From NCBI GenBank assembly GCA_947179485.1, contig OX359247.1, positions 38,416,801 through 38,480,800 on the forward strand: 64,000 nt of DNA, given 5' to 3'. Within the stretch, counting starts at the first letter, position 1; every line of letters starts with the position of its first letter. The stretch comes from Allacma fusca. Taxonomy: Eukaryota > Arthropoda > Collembola > Symphypleona > Sminthuridae. Below, one piece after another: positions 46,940-59,422 of this stretch. The notes under the pieces are model-generated. The model was given only the letters and a program-made list of their open reading frames with translations. It was not told the DNA's origin and ran no database searches. A program made the position numbers and the translations under genes.

Positions 46940-48273
46940 TGAAAATATCTGAAGTGGTAATGCCTTGAAGTACTTGGCTGTTGCCCTTGAACAACGATTC
47001 GAGACTAAGAGCCAGACAGAACCAATTCCAGCTTAAGAAGAGTGGGTACTAAACTAATTATGCTACGGCTAGTTATCTCGTCACCAGAGTCACACCAATG
47101 ACAATGTCTTACTGGTTGGCAAACAAGCATGAGTCATAAGGAAACTAGTCATCTTAGTGCTAGTTTTAATAGTTAGAATAAGTTTCCAGGGGATAAATCC
47201 CACCACTGACACAAAAGTCAACATATAAGTAAATAAGTGTTCAACTTCCGAATACCCTGCAATGACTCATACAGATCGCTGCACTGCACTGCCAGTATTT
47301 TTATATAAATATAGATAGGTCAAACATGCTTACATGTTAATAACTCCCGAGACAGTACTTACTTGTGACTCACACAAGTTAGTCATGGAGAAAGGCATTA
47401 AATTGAAAGACGAATTCACACACAAAACAACTTTACGGTAGTTTGGCTCCAATTACAACACATTTAAAAATATTATTATACAGAGAAATGAAGCTATTAT
47501 TATTGGTAGCACTCACGTATTAAAAATTTATTATTACAAACGCAATGACAATTTACTGGTATTGAACGATTTCATACATCTACACCAACAACACTACAAA
47601 CAATAAGTAAGCTACTCATGATATCAAGGGATCAGCAATTTCGATCACCTGACCTCAAACCATAAATCTAGGCGTAGATGTCTAATTGTAAGTACGCGCC
47701 TATATAAATAGGATCCTAGTGATTGCCACTTCTGGTAGGATTAGACAATATACGAACAGAAGACATGAATTCACTCAAAAAAACTTCCTAATCTGGTATG
47801 TAGAACTGAAAATCCCAATTCTCAATGATATATCTACTTGTAAAAATGTGCCACAATTGAGATTAATACTCTGAGATTGGATTTTAGTCCTTAATTTTAC
47901 AAAACAAATAATAACAAAAACATCCAAATACATATTTACATAATTACATTTACATGCATTAACTTACATGGGATAGTTCAAATATTATATTTGCGAAGTC
48001 GATCTCAGCACGGTATATCATTTTATATTTATATAGATAAATAATCCAAAATTGAACCTAAAAGCTAAAGACTACAAATAGTAGATGTAATACATGTCAA
48101 ACATATATTCAGGTATGACTTCATGAATTGATATTACATAATTTTCTGCTCTATTGGAAGATCTCACTTTGCATCCTCATTCTCCAAGCTACAAGTTAAC
48201 ATCACCTCACGTAGTTATTCCTGATACAGTGGTAGAGTTACACATAGAGGAGGTATTACTGCCTTCTCAGAAG
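46940..48273. other. Intergenic stretch without recognised features
   Basis: Promoter side of the UGT and 3' side of the BTB gene. I see no further gene; frames here are short and without family resemblance. Confidence 0.5.
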
Positions 48274-50123
48274 TTAAAGAAGAATACCGAGTATAAGGAA
48301 AGAAGTCACAATGCTATCGCTTTTGATAAACTCTTGTAAAACTGTTAGTCCTCCACTGGTATTTAACTGCTGTTTGTTCCTGGTAAAATCAAACTGAAAT
48401 TAGTTACTTTATACTTCACTTTAGTGAAGTAACTAAACTACATATATTATGAACATGCACTTACGCTTTAATGACCTGAAGAGCCTTGAACTCTAAATCC
48501 GGAATTTGATATTTACTTCCAGCGGCAAAAACTTCCAATGCTGCCTTGATCGGCATTTCGTCCAACGGTATATTAACTATATTTTGAGTACATCCTTCCA
48601 CTAAATCGTCAATTTGGTACTTGTGAGCCAAGGCCAAGACATCTAAATTCTTCTTTGTATTCACACCCAACATACTGACACTTGTTTCGTAGATGCTATG
48701 GAGAAAAGCCTGCATTGCTGCTGCGTTCACATCGGGGAGCTCTATTTCTCCCGAACGAGTTTCTTTCATGTTTGATTGAAACATCGCGGCAAACACCGGG
48801 CTACGAGCTAAAAACCAAAGCCAATCAAACACGTCATAAAAAAATTAAATCAACCAAACAGTTAATGCTGTGCACTTTCCACCAAACACTTACCAGCTAA
48901 AACACATTTGTGAGCCGCGAATCCTTGACTAGCATACGGCTCGACTGCCGAATCTTTAGATTTGACCTTAAACGTTACATCTGTAAAACTTGTATCTCTT
49001 CGAAGTCTCTTAATCCAATTATCAGCCTCGGGTTTACTGGTTGCAGGTCGCTTTATGTCAACATAAGAAAAGGAAGAATTTTCAGTAAGCACGTTTTGTT
49101 TCTCACATTCAGCTCCAGCAGTTACCGTGCTATAGGACGGTTTCGAAAATAAGATTTCAGCACAAACTGAGACTGGAATAAACTCCACGTCCTCACTTTG
49201 ACCAATGGTTCGTCTTTGTTTTTGGCATATTGACTTTAGAGTAGCCCTCGGTATAAACGCCGCATTGAAGGAGCTGGAAATGTCGCAATGTGAATGTTCC
49301 ATTAAGTTGCATTTGTTGTCGGGATCAACGTGCATAACTGTTATAAATACACCACAATTAAACCCCATCTCATACCTTTAATCCATAGACCATCAACTAA
49401 AAGTAAAATATTAGGACACTAATTACTGCTAAAAAGCAAAGAGCATTACATTTAGTCACCACCGTATTGTCAAACTTCCCCAAAAATTTAATCTTCACCC
49501 GGCAGTACCTAAAGCGCACCCGACGAAAAGAAACCTGAGTAGCTTCTGGACATCTCTGAACGCATATGGCCATTTGAACCGAATCTTTATCCCGACCTTC
49601 ACTCAGCGTTAAAACTCTGCAAGTCAATCCACACATTAACAATCACATCCCAGATCACTCTCCCTCCATCAACCCAGCCCATTATATAATAATCTTTAAA
49701 CTCACACATTGAAAAATGCTTTATCCTCACAGCGGACACACAAAGTGTCCCTAAGTCTCCAGTCCGCCGAATTTTTCAAAAACGAGTTCGTCCCCACATG
49801 AATATCGTCCGATGTGTCATGGGAGTCCACATTAATCAATTTCAAAGAGCCCGACGACACCACTTTCTGCGTACACAACAGCACTCAATTAAATGCATAC
49901 AAAATTCCATTCCATCAAACGTCCCTCTTCCATTAACTCCCTTCCAATTCTTCCCCAATCCCAATATTACCTTGTCCACATAGGAAACCGTGGCATACGC
50001 TGAATGTGATGACCCATCACTGTCCTCAGTGTCATTCCCGGACACAACGGACTCTTGCTCATTTTCCGACAGCTCTTCTTGTTGACTTTCACTATCATCA
50101 TTACTATACTCACTGCTACTCAT
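48274..50123 (-). CDS. BTB/POZ-domain protein (SPOP/TDPOZ-like)
   Basis: Minus-strand exons 50123-49971, 49866-49706, 49616-49450, 49337-48894, 48807-48465 and 48379-48274 give 457 aa. The BTB domain spans about 272-395 (TSFTDVTFKV, FAAHKCVLAARSPVFAAMF, ALAHKYQIDDLVEGC), followed by a BACK-like tail. Such proteins usually link substrates to cullin-3 ubiquitin ligase. The N-terminus is a serine/acid-rich tract; residues about 60-160 could be a weak MATH-like substrate domain, which I cannot confirm. ATG 50123 is the first in frame after a TAA, so a 5'UTR exon probably lies near 50230. The last exon has two possible acceptors; I chose the one (48379) giving a tail like other BTB-BACK proteins. 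The other (near 48393) would give a ten-codon tail. Confidence 0.8.
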
Positions 50124-50239
50124 GCTCGTTATTTCCACTCCGGACGGAGCTCCTAATACTTCAATACTTCCTTCTGATTTGAAATTTTGAAAACCACTTC
50201 CACGAACAACGTATAATAATTATATCTGCAAAAAAGAAA

Positions 50240-51761
50240 GACGGTAGTGTAACAATTGAATTATAGATTTTCAATAATTAATTAAATCATGTCTTTGTAC
50301 TTACACAATGAAAACAATTTTAAATCCCGACGTTGCAGTTTCGTAAATTCGTACTTACTTTCACAACTCAACAGATAGTTCCACACTATTGATTCGCAAT
50401 CTCCGTTTTAAACAACTCACTTTATGTAATAATAATTATTTAATGTTCTTTTGATGCGAAGGGGATATAAATTAAGACCAAAATCCATGCACATAATATA
50501 TATTTATAATTTCACCATTATTTATGTTTTTGTCACTATACTGCGCCTAAGTACATCCATCAGTATCTATCACTAGACTATAACACAGGATGTAGCAGCT
50601 AGCAGCGCAGATTTTTACAAATTATTTGTAGACTCGAGCAAAACAATTTTGGCGGGTAACCAAGAATACATTCTTCCTCTCCCATAAATATGCAAATGAG
50701 AGTTATACCTTATATGGTAGTACATACACGTCCTTGGCCTTGATCTGATTCCAGAATTGACATTATTTTGTAATTTTTTTTGTCAAACCACAAGATAGTG
50801 TCTACTCAAAACACGAGTAGTAATTTCTGAAATTTTGTTGACGACATGAATAAGTATAAGTGTTCTGTTTTGTAAGTGTGCCTTATCAAGGACCCAATTT
50901 TGACTGCTGTAGTGGGAAATGCTTGCTTAATAAAGGAGAAGCTTAACATTGTGGTGCACAGAATATGTGAAAGCCTTTTAAGGGCGTGTGTGATCGTGAG
51001 TGTCTACTGTATTCGTAGTATTTTTATTTTAAAAAGTTGGGACAGGACAGACAAGGACACTCCAGTCCAGAGTCCGGACCGGGACAGACAACTTTTAAAA
51101 GTGAACTAATCCGAAATGAGCTACAGAGCGTACTGCACCATCTGACGGTGTGAAACGACGGAAACTTTCCCGGTATGGTGCGAATTTGTGAAATATAAAA
51201 CTTATTTGAATTCATTCATTTCATAGCAGAGGTTTGGAAAGAAATTGCGGACGGTCAAATAATTGTTTCATTACGTCGAAGTAACCTGTCTTTAAAGTAG
51301 CTTAACTTTTAATAGTTGTTGTTCTTTGAGCTTGTGTCTTGAGTTGCTGAATCTGGAAGTAGTAAATTTGACGTATTAATTAAGCCGAGAGCCCTTGTTT
51401 TGGAACAGTGGTTTAGGCTTGAGTAAACCGTGGGACCGTGGATTTAGCTTGAAGAAATAATTTAAAAAGTAAGAACAGCTTTTATTGATCACCTGTTAAA
51501 TTATTTATTTACACTATCTGTGTATGATTTCAAAAATAGTTGTGTTATTTAGGTTAGTTGTTTAGTTGTTGTAGTGTAGTTTCAATAAATTCAACTGAAG
51601 ACAAAAGTTACAAAAGGCTTTTTTGAAAAGTAATTTTGTGTTTGGGTTTATTTATCGTTGAATCGGTCATGGGTTCGGTGGCCTTCCTTCTTATTTGTAA
51701 TGAAATATGAGATTAGTCTTAAATTCAGGATTCATTTTGTGGATTAATTTTAGGAAGCAGG
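50240..51761. other. Divergent intergenic region between the BTB gene and RPB3
   Basis: The two genes point away from each other, so both promoters lie here. A TTTTAG acceptor just before the RPB3 start (51753) suggests a 5'UTR intron. No further gene is seen. Confidence 0.45.
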
Positions 51762-53073
51762 ATGCCGTATGCTAACCAGCCGTCGGTCCACATTTCGGAG
51801 CTGTCAGGAGAAAATGTGAAGTTTCAAATTGAAGACACTGATCTAAGGTGGGGGGATATTTTTTAAGTAGGAATACCAATTTGAATATTAACATAAGGTA
51901 GTGTCAGCAAGTAATATTTTCATGTTATTTTAGTGTGGCAAACAGCCTGCGGCGAGTGTTCATTGCTGAGACCGCAACAATGGCAATTGATTGGGTTCAG
52001 TTTGAAGCTAATTCTACTGTCCTTAGTGATGAATTCATTGCTCACAGAATTGGGATGATTCCTTTGACTTCGGATGAAGTTATTGAAAGGATGAGGTATT
52101 CTCGGGTGAGTGAGATGGGTTGTTTTTAATAGCTGACTAGAGATCGAGACTGCATATTTGCAGGCTTTTTAACTTCGAACTTACAGTTATTAGATTTTGA
52201 GTGAAATACTGCAACATGAAAGTCCATATGGAGTCAGACAGTTTGTTTGATGTTTGAAAATTGTTCTAATTGCTTCCGTAGGAGTGCGAGTGTGAGGATT
52301 TTTGTGACCAATGCAGCGTAGAGTTCGAATTAGATGTGAAATGCACTGATGATCAAACTCGACATGTGACTTCGGCGGATTTGAAAAGTTCTGATCCCAA
52401 AGTCGTTCCTGTTACCTCAAGAGGAAGGGACGATGAGAGCCATGACTTCGATCAGCAGGATGGTATGCTGTTAATGATATTGTTGACTTGTCTGCCTTAT
52501 ATATTATGGGTGAATATTGTCAGTAATTGAAAATGACAAAACGTGACATTTCGTTCTTCTGTTGTCAACTGGCAGATATTTTAATAATCAAACTGCGTAA
52601 AGGCCAAGAACTGAAACTGAAAGCCTATGCGAAGAAAGGATTTGGTAAAGAGCATGCTAAATGGAATCCTACAGCGGGTGTTTCTTTTGAGTATGATCCA
52701 GATAATTCTCTACGACACACTCTGTTTCCCAAGCCTGAAGAATGGCCGAAAAGCGAGTACACTGAGCTGGATGATGATAAGCGTAAGTTTGTATTTTGAT
52801 TCACCGCTGAGATATGTACAATATGAAGATATGAAGTCTCTCGACTTCTAAGGTAGCCCTCAACTAATTACTTCGTCTTGGGTTTATACAGATCAGGCAG
52901 ATTACAGTTGGGATACAAAACCGAATAAGTTCTACCTCAATGTTGAGAGTAGTGGAGCGCTTCGACCGGATTCAATTGTTTTAATGGGCATTGCTGCACT
53001 CAAGAAGAAACTGTCCGACTTACAAATGCAATTAACATCTGAGATTCATGGCGAACCGATTGTTCCCAATTAA
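51762..53073 (+). CDS. POLR2C: RNA polymerase II subunit RPB3
   Basis: Exons 51762-51847, 51934-52105, 52282-52462, 52576-52782 and 52892-53073 give 275 aa, the same length as the animal protein as I remember it. RPB3 pairs with RPB11 as the alpha-like assembly platform of RNA polymerase II in the nucleus. The start MPYANQP, the SLRRVFIAE motif, the zinc-binding cysteine cluster in exon 3 ([10 protein letters not shown]), the QTRHVTS stretch and [16 protein letters not shown] are family hallmarks. All introns are GT-AG with consistent phases. It is clearly intact and conserved. Part of exon 4 and intron 4 is duplicated at 54865-55010. Confidence 0.97.
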
Positions 53074-53640
53074 TTTAAGTAGTATTTGCGTATAAGTATA
53101 CTTCTGTAAATACCTCCTTGTTTTTCATTGTTTCGTACAAAATGCTTTGTATTCTTTAGGCATAAATTGTAAAAGCCAACTCATTGTTTGTTCTGTAGGT
53201 TATTATTCTGAAAACAAAACCATGATTTCTCTTATTAAATATCTGAATTTATAAACAAATGCAGTGGATGCTACATATTGTATCAGTTTTAACGAAAGAA
53301 TATTATTCAAAGCATAGTTGGATAGTTCATACATTATTTTGTCAAACACATATTTCTTTGGTAAGAGTCAGATGTACTGAAATGAATCCCTTGGAAAAGT
53401 TGTATATTTTTCAAATAACGGCAAAATAATGCTAAGCAAAAAGGGAGAATCAAACGAAATCTATAGTTCTTGAAGAAACATATTTACAAGAGTTTCATTC
53501 GTTCCGCTTATCGCTCAATTAATTTACTCCTTATCTAAGTCCCTACACGCTAGGCTTATATCATGCGAGAAGTATTATAAAAATGAAAATGCCGCAGTGA
53601 TTCCCTCAGTTAATACTGGATTTTTCGTCCCTTACCAGCG

Positions 53641-54126
53641 TTATGCTAACGCTTCACCCTTGCTGATCTGTAAAATCAAAATAATTAAAATTATTACCAG
53701 TCATTACATTTCCAGTTCAACAAAGCCTTTTCACAAGTTAAATATATGATAGGTGAGGGTGTAAAAATTCCGAACGGGAATATTAACCTACCCAGGCCTC
53801 TAAATACTCGATTTTTCTCTCCAACGATGTTAACCTCTCGTTCAACATTGCCAGTCTCGATCTGCAGCTAAGGTCTAAGGAAACAAAGTAACCGAGGATT
53901 AATCATCTCAAATATGCTTCAAAACTTATTTACATCGTTCTTATTTATCCTACAATCTTGTACTTGAATGTTAGGGTCACAGAAAATGTACACAGTATAA
54001 GCAGATCTTACCAAACGAATTGAGGAAATCCGCAATTCTTTTTATTGACCCCGTTATGACCTCAATGTACTCTCGATTGGCCCAGTCTTGCTGGATTTGT
54101 TTCTGGAAATCTTCTCGGTGAGGCAT
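53641..54126 (-). CDS. BRK1: BRICK1/HSPC300, smallest subunit of the SCAR/WAVE complex
   Basis: Three short minus-strand exons, 54126-54012, 53874-53792 and 53667-53641, give 74 aa. The family is about 75 aa. Exon 1 encodes [20 protein letters not shown], exon 2 a [15 protein letters not shown] heptad-rich helix, and exon 3 the last eight residues ending SKGEALA. Two AG sites start exon 2; only the upstream one keeps the frame. The protein forms a coiled coil in the WAVE complex that activates Arp2/3 and actin branching. It lies tail-to-tail with RPB3, whose stop is 568 bp away. Its coding exons are too short to show as long open frames. Confidence 0.93.
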
Positions 54127-54864
54127 CTTGCTTTATTAGGTTTGTCCCACTTCACTGTAGTTAACACAAATTTTTATTTCAGAGTAATAATTATTAGAAA
54201 CAAGAATAATATTCTGTCCCGGACACAAATGACCAATATCTGGGTAAGTGACTAATGCTATAGTTATCAAAATTAAATTATATATAACTTCATTTATGTA
54301 TGTTTATGTATAAATTTCTCAACTTTTTATCATGGAAGTTACCAAGTTCACATTTGAATTTCCGCTACGCTATGAGGGTTGGGCGTTGTTTATCCTCTCA
54401 ATGTATGTACTTACGTGTTGATTCATCCCCAACGTTAACTGACGTGTAAGTACATAGTTTTAAGAATTGGGGCAACGCTTTACACACACAGTTGTTAGTT
54501 ATTTAGCTGGACTCACAAGTCACAACAGATCACGTATATACCGTAAGTATTAGTGAGTTAAGTATTATACTTATTTGCAATTACAGTCGTATTTACTAAC
54601 ATGTACATGTACTTTATATTAATTTGTTTTTGAATCACACTCTTGACTCTTCTGTTAAAAACCAAGGTATTTACTGTGTATATAGATGCAGCTATTTTTG
54701 TACTTCCGACAATAAAAATGATTTTGTGAGCACCAAGGGAGACACAATGAAGTCCCTTGAGGTCAATTTATGACCAAGGTTTACAAAATAAAATGAGAAT
54801 AATCCCCTTTAGCGCCCCTACACAGCTCTAATAATTTGTCACAGTTTCAAAACATATTCTGCAG

Positions 54865-55010
54865 GGCAGACTCTGTTCCCCAACCCGAAAGAATGACCGA
54901 AAAGCGAGCGCACGGATTGGATGACGATAAGCATAAGTTTGTATTTTTAATTTTTGATTCACTGCAGAGATGTGTATGGTATGAAATCATCACCTTTTTA
55001 GGTCCTGTAG
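54865..55010 (+). pseudogene. Partial duplicate of RPB3 exon 4 and intron 4
   Basis: The stretch from CTCTGTTCCCCAACCCGAAAG (54871) through GATGACGATAAGC and on into intron-like sequence (GTTTGTATTTTTAATTTTTGATTCACTG) parallels 52720-52850, covering the end of RPB3 exon 4 and the first part of intron 4. The donor GTAAGT is now ATAAGT, and an in-frame TGA replaces the Trp codon of the PEEW motif. Because intron sequence is included it is a DNA-level duplication, not a retrocopy. It has no coding function. Confidence 0.8.
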
Positions 55011-55443
55011 TTGTAATTTTGGTCTTGGACTATGGTCATATGAAACTCAAACGAATCTGAAATTTGCTACAAGCGCAATATATTTTTACAACGTCCACAT
55101 TTGCCATGAAGAAGTTGCACGATCCGAAATCCTATATTCTTTGAGTCTTCCTCAGTTTCGTTTCTGAGACTTAATTTTATAGGGCCTTCCAGGGGTGGAT
55201 TTACGGGGTAGCCCACCCTGGCCCGGCCAGGGTAAAAAATTTAGGGCCAGGGTAAAAAAAATGTTGACTAAGGCCCTCAGATTGCAGATATCGTGTGTAT
55301 TTAGTTATTTTTGCAATTAGTTTCGTGCTCTAAATTAATTAAATCTAACACCTGGAAGTAGTTAACACTCATTATAAATCGCAACATTAAAATAAATGTG
55401 GGAAATACCTCCACGGAGCTGTAGATTTAGGTTTATATGCACC

Positions 55444-56413
55444 GGAAGTAAAATTTTAGCCGACATCCGACATGTGTCGGGAGATTTTAGCCGACATGAA
55501 AATATATTTTCATCTTCCGACATTGGGAATATGTCGGGAGATTTCGGCCGACATGAAAAAATTGTTTCCATCCGACATCCGAAATATGTCTGGAGATTTC
55601 AGCCGACATGTGCCAACCATGTAGCTGTACCAGTTACATAGAAATAAAGTGAACTTTCATACTTGCAGATCCATAAAAAAAATTATTTAAAAATAAAAGT
55701 AAAATGGAAGAGGTCTTTAATCTTTAAATTAAATTGAATTACCATTTTGGGTATGAGGATGATAAAAATATATATAAAATACCCGGATACTCGGGTATGG
55801 GTACGGGTATAGATACCCAATAATGCAATACCCTCACTTTGGGTACGGATACGGGCACCGATTTTTCGTACAGCACTGGTCAAGGCCAGCGAAACGTTTG
55901 TGGCAACATACGGGTGTCAGCGTTAATGCTAGACCTTTTCGAATACTGTAGCACAAAATGTTTGTGCCAAAGTGGTTCAAATGCAAAAGTTTCGGGGAAA
56001 AATGTTCGACGAGTGTAAAAGGACGGTCCCAGAAAAATGCTCGTAGACCGTTTTTCTTAAAAGGGAAAATCAGTTTTCGTATTCAACAACTATGGTTAAC
56101 ACTACATAAATGTGAAAACATTTGTTTTCCCAGTTTTGCCTGTTCAAAATAATAGTTGAACGTCATCCAACACGTCGCAAGATTAAAAAATGTTCATGTC
56201 GGCTGAAATCTCCAGACATATTTCGGATGTCGGGTGGAAACAATTTTTTCATGTCGGCCGAAATCTCCCGACATATTCCCAATGTCGGAAGATGAAATTT
56301 TATTTTCATGTCGGGTAAAATCTCCCGACATGTCGGATGTCGGAAGAATAAAATAAATCATGTCGGGTAAAATCTCCCGACACATGTCGGATGTCGGCTA
56401 AAATTTTACTTCC
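55444..56413. mobile_element. Foldback or Mutator-like element with about 200-bp inverted repeats
   Basis: The two arms (about 55444-55620 and 56190-56413) are inverted copies made of the phrase CATGTCGG(G/C)NGAAATCTCCCGACAT in several steps. An exact 9-bp sequence ATATGCACC flanks the element on both sides (55435-55443 and 56414-56422). Long arms with a 9-bp duplication point to Mutator-like or foldback elements. The middle contains other repeat scraps, including a TATGGGTACGGGTATAGATA-type segment, and no transposase. Confidence 0.8.
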
Positions 56414-56424
56414 ATATGCACCTG

Positions 56425-57548
56425 TTCTTGATTCTTGCTCATATATGCCAGCATCCTTTCATGGATACTTTTGTAAATGAGTTAAGGTTATGAATGTGAT
56501 TCTACAATGCATTTACATTATAGGTGCTACATGTGTGTGCATTCGTATATCAAATTATATCTATTCCCCTCTATTATTTTAATGGCTCGGGGAAAACCTC
56601 GGACTCAAGTAAATTGGGGTATTATAAGGTTGATCTCACAATTAGTAATTGGTGAGTCACATTAAGGGCAAGTACAGATAATTTGTAGTAGCACCATCAG
56701 AATCAGTGCATTATATGATTAATACATATCTATAAGTTATTATGTACATCTAATGTGTATTAAAAATAGTACGCAAATACTAACTTTGTATAGTATTTAT
56801 TCCATCATTTCCTTGCATCTCCCACGGCTTTAGGATACTTCATGAGAAACTTCGCACTTTCATTTAATTAGCTTCACCAAATACATGCTCGAAGATTTTT
56901 GGCACCAGGTATAATATGTATATACAAGGAGGAACCCCTTTATGCTTTGATCTACAGTTTTCTACAGAATATTCCTGAATGTAAGAATATCAAATCGTAT
57001 CTATGAACAGCTGATTTAATCATTATGTTGTAGATATGACTTGTGTACTGGATTGCACGTCCACCTGACAATTTCCGGTGAGAATCCCATAACTGGTAAA
57101 AAGCTTCAATGTTGAAGGTTTGACTTAATCATGGCTTATTTACGGCTACCTCAATACATGTGAGTATAAGATGATATTTAAGAAACGAATAATTATTGGA
57201 AACTTCACATTTAAAAACTGTTTTTTTACCCCGTAATTTTAGAGTGCACAAGTTAATACATTATTTTATTCTCTGGGATTCCCTTGACTTGTTGCAAAAC
57301 TGAGTATCAACTCTTCAACTCAATCGTACAAGTTCGGATGGCTCGTCATTTTTACTGTTCTCATCAGTTACTCTCATTTGTCATTTCAAATGAGATCCTG
57401 GAAAATACTGTGTGTGGAAATCAACCCCATTGCTAGCAAGAAAATATTTTCTGACGAATAAAATCTACTCTCCAAGAATAGCTAAATTTTAATTTTCTAG
57501 TACCTACCAGAATCTTAGAATTGCTCCCTAAACCCTCAACTATTTATA
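56425..57548. other. Intergenic stretch upstream of the acyltransferase
   Basis: No gene or clear repeat seen. It presumably contains the acyltransferase promoter. Confidence 0.45.
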
Positions 57549-59249
57549 ATGGTCCTCAAGATGGCAGAATGTGTTACAATGAGACATATACTTCAATTAA
57601 TTTTAGCAGTTTTGGTTTCATTGCTTCTGATACCAATTCTAGTAATAATTCTGCCGCTCCTAGCCATTAGACTCGTGATTTCAATTTGGGCGAAAATATC
57701 CCGTCCAGATTTAGACGGGATGGTAACTGGGACCAGTGCGGTTTTTGCTAGTTGGCCGTCATTCAATATAGTGTGCGAGTTTTTTGTGAATGGGGATATT
57801 TCCCTGGAAAGAAATCGGGTTCTATTTGAAAACGTCTTGAGCCAGAGGAAACCAAATGGTGAATATTTGTTCAAAAAGTTCAAACAAACTTGGACCTACT
57901 TCTGCGGCTTCACATTTTGGAAGAATAGTGACTTCCGATTGGAAAACCACTTGAGGGATTATGACTACAAAGGAGATTTGAAGTTGACAAAGGATTGCAC
58001 GGTAGATGACGCTAAACGCATGATAAACAGATTGCTGGAGGTGTCCTGGAAGGAAGGGCAGAGTCCATGGGAAGCGTTGATTCTACCGATGTCCCAGGAC
58101 ACCAAGAAAGGTCCCGGGACGTTAATTATGCTCCGCCATCATCACGCCTTGTTTGACGGTTACAGTTTTGTCAAGCTTGTGAAGGTACTCTGCGAAACTG
58201 ATATGCAACTTGCGAAGCCCATTACATTCAAGAGGAAACCGATTGGGTTGGAGGATATTGTCCAGGTTCCTTACGATTTTGCTGGTGTGCTCCTGGACAG
58301 CTGGGATCTTCAACATGACTGGCACCTTCCAAGGACGGGTGGTGGAAGGGAATTTCATTCTTCGATCATCGAATCCATAAGGGTTGAATTGATAAAGGAG
58401 GCGAAGAACAAATTAGCCGTGTCTTATGCCGCAGTCTTATTTTCTATTGTGGGCGGCGGGATCCAGGAAATTTTTAAAGAAGCCCAGTTACCCGTCCCGG
58501 AGTATTTGACGACTTTAATTCCCATCCCGAAACCAAATCATCCAGGAGGATTAACGAACCACATGTAATTTATTTAGAGATTGCATCGGTCCCATCGACG
58601 AAGTGCACGATTTTAACTACAAGTTTCAGGTTGCTCCATAATTATTTCCAAAGTAAAATTATGCTCTTCTTGATTATTTTTATAGGATCGTATGTCCCTT
58701 CAAGTGGCCCATAAAAGCTGTGTCCGCTTCAGAACGGACCCAGAAGATTCAAGAGAAGTTCAATCACATGGCTAAATCCATATCGACTAGTTTACTATTT
58801 TTGGGACTAGAAGCCATCGGATTGACACCTTCCTTTGCCCAGCGTCTTTTGTCAAATGTCTTCACCAGTGGTGGTTCTATTGGAGCCTCTTCCTTCCCCG
58901 TACCTGACCAAAAGATCTATTACGATGGGTATCTCATTAGCAGTGTACACGTAGTATTAGGAATGCCAGGAAATACAGTCGGTAGGTCCATACGATACCT
59001 TGTATCTGTATGCTTACTCATGTACAATTCATTACTTATTGTTTTCCTATAGGTACAACCATCGTAATGATTGGCACGAACGGAGACCAAGAAATTGCAG
59101 TCACGATGGATAAGAGGATTTTCCCCTCTGAAAAAATCTTTCAACGTCTTGGGGAGTATGTGCACCGCGAACTGAGATCACTTCTTCCGGACAATCTGAA
59201 ACTAACTCATAATGAGCGAACTGTGTTCACTGCTAACTGCTATGCATAG
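57549..59249 (+). CDS. WSD/DGAT-type O-acyltransferase (wax ester synthase-like)
   Basis: Exons 57549-58564, 58686-58981 and 59053-59249 give 502 aa. Expected role: transfer of fatty acyl groups from acyl-CoA to alcohols or diacylglycerol to make wax esters or triglycerides at the ER membrane. A long hydrophobic segment (about residues 14-47) anchors the N-terminus. The catalytic HHxxxDG motif is HHALFDG at 198-204, in the context MLRHHHALFDGYS. The C-terminal half has the usual weakly conserved second acyltransferase lobe (IVMIGTNGDQEIAVTMD). Introns are phase 2 and phase 1, both GT-AG. A second ATG at 57561 (MAECV) could also be used. An AATAAA at 59417 is the likely polyadenylation signal. 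Cuticular lipid synthesis would be a plausible use but is not shown. Confidence 0.9.
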
Positions 59250-59416
59250 TCTCTTGAAATTATTCCTTAATTTTTTGGGATAACAGAACCTTCACAGCTC
59301 ACGCTCACATGTGATAAATGGTCATTTCACTATTTCTTGAAATCTGGTCAAAATGATTAGGGAATGGAAGTTCCTATTTTCGTTTGTTCTTTCACAAATA
59401 ATTCAGGAAAACCATC

Positions 59417-59422
59417 AATAAA
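59417..59422 (+). terminator. Polyadenylation signal of the O-acyltransferase gene
   Basis: AATAAA lies 168 bp after the stop codon at 59249, within the usual range. No cleavage site was assigned. Confidence 0.45.

Noticed and set aside
55186-55260. A second complete hAT element starting CAGGGGTGGATTTA
   Set aside because: Only one end is visible; no inverted partner or duplication was found, so it was not listed as an element.
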